Shown: positions 57,947 to 62,711 of the stretch, piece by piece
Position numbering within the stretch: the first letter of the stretch is position 1
Layout of the letters: every line of letters starts with the position of its first letter
Virus record (IMG/VR): IMGVR_UViG_3300020123_000077
Coordinates: 1-62,711 of that record
Strand: one strand, 5' to 3'
Origin: a virus
DNA length: 62,711 nucleotides
Program-made: the position numbers and the translations under genes
The notes under the pieces: model-generated
What the model saw: only the letters and a program-made list of their open reading frames with translations
What the model was told of the DNA's origin: nothing
The model's database searches: none

Positions 57947-59386
57947 ATGAGTAATGAAGCATTAGCAATTAAATGGGATTTGTTGCCGTACGTAAATGGC
58001 GAAGGGCTTGATGTTGGATGTGCAGATGCTCGGCCCCACGATTGGTTCGTCGGCATTGATTTGAATCCAGGCACCGGGCCACGCGGCCCGAACCTTTTAA
58101 TGGACGGCAGGAAGCTTGAGAAGATTGCCGATAACTCGCAAAACTTCGTCTTCTCAAGCTACTTGTTAAATGAGTTAGATGATTGGCCGAGCGTTTTGGC
58201 GAATTGGTGGCGCGTTCTGAAGGACGATGGTTATCTTATTCTGTTCTTGCCAGTGACTGAAACATGCACGCCGAAAGCCGTGGTTGATGCAATGGTTCCG
58301 TTGAAGCCTTGGCAGTTTATCGAGGCCAGAGTCAACGGTGAACAGTTGTTCCAAGTGTATCGAAAGTGCGATAGGCCGAGTACGTTGGGTGATCCAAAGC
58401 CGGAAAAGATCGTGGCCTGCATGAAATTGGGTGCGCATGGCGATGCGTTGTGGGCGTCAAGCGTCTTTCCGCACCTGAAAGAACAGGGTTATCACGTCAT
58501 TCTGTACACGCAGGACACCGGCGAAGAGGTTTTGAGACACGATCCGCATATTGATCAGTTGATTAAGTTCGAGTCTCGTGTGCCGATGGGCGAGTTGGGT
58601 GATTTGTTTGCATGGATGGAAGCAAAGTACAAGGAATGCCGGATTCTGGTTGAGTGTGTCGAAGGGACGTTGTTACCGAGTCCGCAGAAAATTCAATACT
58701 GGTTCCCGCATGAGCTTCGCCATAAGCTGATGAACCATAATTATCTGGATATTCATCATTTACAGGGCAAGGTTCCGCTCTTTCCGAAGCGTTCCAAGTT
58801 CTATCCGAGTGAAGACGAAGCGAAATGGGCCAATGAATTACGGGCAACGCTTCAACCACATGTTGTGGTATTGGTGCCGAACGGTTCCAGTTGTACAAAA
58901 TATTGGCCGTATGCCGCTGAACTGACCAAGAAATTATTGGAACGCGAAGATATTACCGTCGTGATGATCGGTGATGAGCGCGGTACGGTGTTGGAAGAAC
59001 ATCCGAGACTACTGAAAGTCGGCACAAGTTGGCCGGTTCGCAAGGCGATGACGTTCGTTCAACTAGCAAATGTCGTGGTCGGTGAAGAGACTGGCATGTT
59101 GAACGCAGTGTCTTTCAATGAACATGTGGCAAAGATCGTGCTGTTGACCCATTCATCTGTCGAGAATCTGACGCGTGACTGGAATAACACGCAGGTATTG
59201 TATGGTGATGTGCCATGCTACCCTTGTCACCGGCTCCACTACAACTTCGATGGCTGTGTCAAAGCCGATGGAATGGAAGCAGCAAAGTGTCAGGCGGATA
59301 TCAGCGTTGATCGTGTTTTGGAAGCGATCAATCAAAGCTTCGGGGGCGAAAGAACGGAAGACCGCAAGCTTCTGGAGTCGGTATAA
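57947..59386 (+). CDS. Fusion: SAM methyltransferase-like + GT9 heptosyltransferase-like
   Basis: 479 residues. Residues 1-140: a class I methyltransferase (GEGLDVGCADARP, WFVGIDLNPG, VFSSYLLNELDDW, VLKDDGYLILFLP). Residues 150-479: a GT9 ADP-heptose:LPS heptosyltransferase-like domain (IVACMKLGAHGDALWASSVFP, VLVPNGSSCTKYWP, VVGEETGMLNAVS). It stands between portal and capsid genes, far from the sugar cassette, yet it would use the very donor that cassette seems to make. Confidence 0.78.
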   Translation: MSNEALAIKWDLLPYVNGEGLDVGCADARPHDWFVGIDLNPGTGPRGPNLLMDGRKLEKIADNSQNFVFSSYLLNELDDWPSVLANWWRVLKDDGYLILFLPVTETCTPKAVVDAMVPLKPWQFIEARVNGEQLFQVYRKCDRPSTLGDPKPEKIVACMKLGAHGDALWASSVFPHLKEQGYHVILYTQDTGEEVLRHDPHIDQLIKFESRVPMGELGDLFAWMEAKYKECRILVECVEGTLLPSPQKIQYWFPHELRHKLMNHNYLDIHHLQGKVPLFPKRSKFYPSEDEAKWANELRATLQPHVVVLVPNGSSCTKYWPYAAELTKKLLEREDITVVMIGDERGTVLEEHPRLLKVGTSWPVRKAMTFVQLANVVVGEETGMLNAVSFNEHVAKIVLLTHSSVENLTRDWNNTQVLYGDVPCYPCHRLHYNFDGCVKADGMEAAKCQADISVDRVLEAINQSFGGERTEDRKLLESV

Positions 59387-59440
59387 GACCGAACGTCCCC
59401 ACCTATTTTCGCAAGTCCAGCGAGACGGACAAAACATGTG

Positions 59441-59461
59441 AGCACCTTCGGGTGCTTTTTT
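59441..59461 (+). terminator. Intrinsic terminator
   Basis: AGCACC (59441-59446) pairs with GGTGCT (59451-59456) around a UUCG tetraloop, followed by six T's. It separates the glycosyltransferase gene from the capsid block. A short gap and an RBS (GGAGAAAATT) precede the next gene. Confidence 0.82.
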
Positions 59462-59482
59462 ATTGGGCTTTAGGAGAAAATT

Positions 59483-59821
59483 ATGTCATTAGCCCCTAAT
59501 ACAGTGCCAACCGTCTTCGATCTATTCGATGGAAACGGTGCAACAACTGGCACGCGAGCTGGTGCAAGCAAAGTTTTCCCTGCTGGGAAAAAAGCTATCC
59601 AAGTCTCGCTTGTAACATCCGCAACACTGACGATCAAGATCCAGAACTCGGTTGATAACACCAACTGGTTCGACATCAGCTCGTCTACTGTAGCACCTGG
59701 TTATTTGGCAGAGGTTGATTCTACCGTTCCTTATTGGCGCGTGAACGTCACATCTCACACAACGAGCGGAACTGGTACAGCAGCGCCAATCGTGGCCTCA
59801 ATTGCCCAATTGATTCCATAA
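59483..59821 (+). CDS. Beta-rich head protein
   Basis: 112 residues, with AIQVSLVTSATLTIKIQNS, VDNTNWFDIS, an Ig-like alternation of strands, and no Cys. It resembles the 52374-52742 protein in one motif. Lying right before scaffold and capsid genes, it may be a decoration protein. Confidence 0.58.
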   Translation: MSLAPNTVPTVFDLFDGNGATTGTRAGASKVFPAGKKAIQVSLVTSATLTIKIQNSVDNTNWFDISSSTVAPGYLAEVDSTVPYWRVNVTSHTTSGTGTAAPIVASIAQLIP

Positions 59822-59837
59822 CAAATAGGAGTCAATC

Positions 59838-60233
59838 ATGGCATCTTTTACCAATACAGAAGGCCTACTTCGGACATGTACGATCATTGAACAGAATGCA
59901 AATACTATTCAAGGCGTTTATTACGATACGGCTGTTTATGGGACATCTGGCAGCGGCGCACTCACACTGCGTTTAAACCGCGATGTTTTGGACGGTGGCA
60001 TGTATGTTTCGGCAGGAACTCAAACATCTTCTACATTCCAAGTTGTTCTTGATTTGGTTAATGCACATCATGGCGCATCGATGACGATCAAGCGCACCAA
60101 TGCCTCACCCAGCACGTCCAGTTACACCATTCTGTCCGGCTCCGCAGCTGGTGCAGCAGTTGGTGCAATTACTACCAGCGTGAACGGCAGCGTGACTGTT
60201 GTTTACGACGGCGTCAACCAAGTTTGGCGTTAA
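59838..60233 (+). CDS. Beta-rich head protein
   Basis: 131 residues, Thr/Ser/Gly/Val-rich, with ALTLRLNRDVLDGGMYVSA and a C-terminal SVTVVYDGVNQVWR. It is likely a head accessory or decoration protein like its neighbour. Unrecognised. Confidence 0.55.
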   Translation: MASFTNTEGLLRTCTIIEQNANTIQGVYYDTAVYGTSGSGALTLRLNRDVLDGGMYVSAGTQTSSTFQVVLDLVNAHHGASMTIKRTNASPSTSSYTILSGSAAGAAVGAITTSVNGSVTVVYDGVNQVWR

Positions 60234-60312
60234 GCAGTACCTCGATTTGTCCCCGATAAGGACTACAGATTTTTAACCTTCCGCATCCTATGCGATAAAT
60301 GGAGAACTTTGT

Positions 60313-61353
60313 ATGAGCAAGAAAAACCTACAGTACTATCTGCAAAATCCCGATGAGATGCCGACAGATCCCAAGGTGCTAGAGCAATTGGCCAATGACC
60401 AAGTGCGCGATGCCATCGAAGGAAATGAAGATCAGCTCACCGTAGACCGCTTTGTTGCATCCGATCCGGTTGCAAAGGACGAGAGAACCGGCGAATCGTC
60501 CGACGCCGAACCAAAGCCAGGTGAAAAAACTGTAGCGGAAGAAACTGCGGCAGAAGTGAAGGCAGACGATAAGCCTGTCGATACTGAAAAGCCAGCGGGA
60601 ATACTCGCAAAAGACGGAAAGAATGTAATCCCTTACTCACAACTGGAATCAGCGCGTCAACGTGCGTTAGCTGCTGAACAGTTGGCTCAATCACAAGCAG
60701 AAGAACTGGAAAGACTGCGTGCTGCAAAAGACACGGATTCAAATGTCAATGCAGATGTGCAGATGCTTTCGGATGATGACTTGAACGCGCTCGCACAAGA
60801 TTCGCCGACACTGGCGAAAGTCATGCGTGCGCAACAGAACATGATCCAAAAGCTGACAGGAACTGTGGAAGAGTTAGCCAGTGAGCAGGGAAGACAGATT
60901 GCTAACGAAACCTCGACTGTCAAAAGCGAGATTCAGTCGGCAATCGATGCAACACCTCTTTTAGCCGAATGGCAGACAGCCGAAGACCAGACCCTCTGGA
61001 ATGAAGCGTCTCGATTCGACAAGTTGCTGCGAGAAAGCCCGCGCTATGCCAATGTGCCTTTCGAAGAACGTTTCGCCAAGGTAGTCGAACTCACGCAAAC
61101 GGCCTTAGGGTTGGAGCGCGAAGAAGAGATACAGGCGAAACCTGAGCTTACACAAAGTCAAATTAGAGCGGCGGCGGAAGCAAAGATGAAGAAAGCGGTT
61201 CCTTTGCCTAAGACGTTATCAGATATACCGGGCGGTGCGCCTCCTGCAGTGGACGAGAAAGATCGACTTGAACAAATGTCATCGGTAGAACTCGGACAAA
61301 AATTCCTGGGAATGACCCCGGATCAGATGCAGGCGTACTTGAACGCTTTGTAA
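60313..61353 (+). CDS. Scaffold-like protein
   Basis: 346 residues, acidic and helical: DPVAKDERTGESSDAEP, EETAAEVKADDKP, then a coiled coil (QLESARQRALAAEQLAQSQAEELERL) and a final basic/hydrophobic end. It is of the size and composition of phage scaffolds and lies directly before the capsid gene, as scaffolds do. The scaffold guides capsid assembly and is then lost. Confidence 0.75.
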   Translation: MSKKNLQYYLQNPDEMPTDPKVLEQLANDQVRDAIEGNEDQLTVDRFVASDPVAKDERTGESSDAEPKPGEKTVAEETAAEVKADDKPVDTEKPAGILAKDGKNVIPYSQLESARQRALAAEQLAQSQAEELERLRAAKDTDSNVNADVQMLSDDDLNALAQDSPTLAKVMRAQQNMIQKLTGTVEELASEQGRQIANETSTVKSEIQSAIDATPLLAEWQTAEDQTLWNEASRFDKLLRESPRYANVPFEERFAKVVELTQTALGLEREEEIQAKPELTQSQIRAAAEAKMKKAVPLPKTLSDIPGGAPPAVDEKDRLEQMSSVELGQKFLGMTPDQMQAYLNAL

Positions 61354-61372
61354 TTAATCAAGGAGAGCCATT

Positions 61373-62650
61373 ATGGCTACAAATATCGCCTACGGGTCAG
61401 CACTAGCCCGTAAAGTGTATGGTGCAGCCTTGTTCGCTGCTGTGCAGATTGAGCCGGGTTTTATGAACCTGCTCACCGGCCCGGCACCAAAACAAGCTGA
61501 AGCAGAATCGAAGCTGAAAGGCCAAACCTCTGCAGAATATCCGATTGTCCGCGTCACCGACCTGTCAAAAGGTGCTGGTGCGTCCGTCTCGGTTGATCTG
61601 TTCAATAACTTGACAGGCAAACCAACGATGGGCGACAAGCGTATCGCCGGTAAGTTGATGAGCCTCACATACAGTTCCATGGATGTGCAGATCAATCAAT
61701 ATCGCGGTGGTGCCGATGCCGGTGGTCGCATGACGCAACAACGTACCGTATGGAATTTACGCGGTATCGCAATGGCCGGTCTCACAAACTGGTCAGGTCG
61801 TCTTGAAGATCAATTGTGTCTGGTTCACATGGCGGGTGCACGCGGCACGCAGAATACGGCTGACTGGGTTATCCCATTGGCTTCTGACGCTGATTTCACC
61901 ACCATCATGGTCAATACCGTCAACTGCCCGACCAAAAATCGCCAGTTCTACGCGAATGACGCAACCGGTGCCAATAACCTCGATACGACTGACATCCTGA
62001 CTTTGACTGACTTTGACCGGGTTGCATCTGTCCTGAAAGACAGCCAAATCCCGTTGCAGTCTATCAAGATCAAGGGTGATGTCTACGCTTGGAACGATCC
62101 GTTGTGGGTGTGCTTCGTGACAGCGCGTCAATGGCTGTACCTGCAAACACGAACCGGTGAAAAATCGTGGCGTTCATTCCTGCAAAACGCGTATGAGCGC
62201 CGTTCTGCAGGCATGCGTCATCCATTGTTCTACGGTGACGTTGGTATGTGGGCCGGTATTTTGATCCGTCCTATGAATCGTCTGGCAATCCGTTTCAATG
62301 CTGGCGATACCGTAGCGGTCGATAGTGGTGGTACGAATGGTAAGACATTCACCTCTACGAACCAGACCGCATCCGTCCCAATTGATCGCGCCCTGGTCGT
62401 TGGTGCTCAAGCATTGCTGAAGTGTTATGGCCAGCATCAAAGCTCTGAGTACTACTACTCGTGGCACGAAGAGTTGGTCGATCATCAGAATGCAGTTGAA
62501 ACATCTGTCGCAATGATGGGCGGCGTTGCCAAGACACGCTTCCAATTTTACGATGGTACTGCTAATGTGGACACAGATTATGGAATCGCGGTCATAGACA
62601 GCTACGCCCCCGACCCAACCACAGCCGCAGGAAAGGCTCTGTTAGTGTAA
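61373..62650 (+). CDS. Major capsid protein (N4 gp56/DUF4043-like)
   Basis: 425 residues. Family segments include GSALARKVYGAALFAAVQ, FMNLLTGPAPKQAEAESK, a VDLFNNLTGKPTMGDKRIAGK block with QINQYRGGADAGGRM, and RLEDQLCLVHMAGARG. The HK97-fold capsids of N4-like podoviruses share this pattern. An AAGGAG RBS precedes the ATG. Its end crosses the contig junction, and the next gene (HNH) overlaps its stop by one base. Confidence 0.9.
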   Translation: MATNIAYGSALARKVYGAALFAAVQIEPGFMNLLTGPAPKQAEAESKLKGQTSAEYPIVRVTDLSKGAGASVSVDLFNNLTGKPTMGDKRIAGKLMSLTYSSMDVQINQYRGGADAGGRMTQQRTVWNLRGIAMAGLTNWSGRLEDQLCLVHMAGARGTQNTADWVIPLASDADFTTIMVNTVNCPTKNRQFYANDATGANNLDTTDILTLTDFDRVASVLKDSQIPLQSIKIKGDVYAWNDPLWVCFVTARQWLYLQTRTGEKSWRSFLQNAYERRSAGMRHPLFYGDVGMWAGILIRPMNRLAIRFNAGDTVAVDSGGTNGKTFTSTNQTASVPIDRALVVGAQALLKCYGQHQSSEYYYSWHEELVDHQNAVETSVAMMGGVAKTRFQFYDGTANVDTDYGIAVIDSYAPDPTTAAGKALLV

Positions 62651-62711
62651 TGATTTGTTCTGTTGAAAATTGTGGCGTTAAAGCGCATGGACATGGTTTA
62701 TGTAGGAAGCA
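62585..62711. repeat. Terminal direct repeat, right copy
   Basis: This is the second copy of the 127-base sequence at 1-127. It holds the last capsid codons and the first codons of the HNH gene, which continues at the left end. Join 62584 to 1 to get the circular genome. Confidence 0.93.

Overview
The window is one complete, circular tailed-phage genome of about 62,584 bp. The first 127 bases recur exactly as the last 127, inside coding sequence, which looks like the overlap left by an assembler at k=127. A P22-like portal, an N4 gp56-like major capsid protein, a GH108 endolysin with nested Rz/Rz1 and a long run of internal-virion genes suggest a short-tailed (podovirus-type) Caudoviricetes member infecting a Gram-negative bacterium. 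I see no integrase, DNA polymerase, helicase, primase, tRNA or CRISPR array. The exact host cannot be told from the sequence.

Layout. A symmetric divergent promoter/operator at about 44.95-45.03 kb fires both ways. Rightward from 45.05 kb come a Cro-like regulator, NinB/HNH/RusA recombination genes, a ParB-like protein, a DUF1376 replication-type protein and small genes. At 51.54-51.74 kb a strongly folded RNA and an intrinsic terminator sit at the head of the late region. The late genes are the terminase, portal, scaffold and capsid genes and then, through the circle junction, connectors (1-3.6 kb), lysis genes (3.6-5.8 kb), tailspike and tail proteins (5.9-11.9 kb) and internal virion proteins (11.9-20 kb). 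They end with an 1848-residue polyvalent protein (20.0-25.6 kb).

Leftward from 45 kb run small early genes, including a protein with 36 tetrapeptide repeats and a DUF6745-like C-terminus, an ERF annealing protein and a 3'-5' exonuclease. A probable second promoter at about 38.02 kb then leads into a 12-kb accessory cassette (25.6-38.0 kb). This cassette has two radical SAM enzymes, a Tad2-like (DUF2829) protein, an NAD-dependent epimerase, heptose-pathway genes (hldC-like, hldA-like, gmhA-like), a DJ-1/PfpI protein, a cupin-TPP enzyme fusion, a GT-A glycosyltransferase, a HAD-like protein and a small protein ending in an RNA polymerase alpha-CTD-like domain. A heptosyltransferase-like enzyme fused to a methyltransferase lies in the capsid cluster (57.9-59.4 kb). 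Together these suggest a phage-encoded route that makes and transfers a modified heptose-type sugar.

The most unusual element is in the radical SAM gene at 27.4-29.7 kb. It carries an intein inserted exactly before the third cysteine of its CxxxCxxC cluster. A Vsr-like (EDxHD) homing endonuclease gene lies inside the intein in a different reading frame, while the intein frame stays open right through it. Also notable are an hldC-like gene whose two halves meet at a UUU-UGA (+1) site resembling the prfB frameshift, and a polyvalent protein combining InPase, GGDEF, GNAT, zincin and ADP-ribosyltransferase-like modules with recurring FSR tripeptides at the module boundaries.
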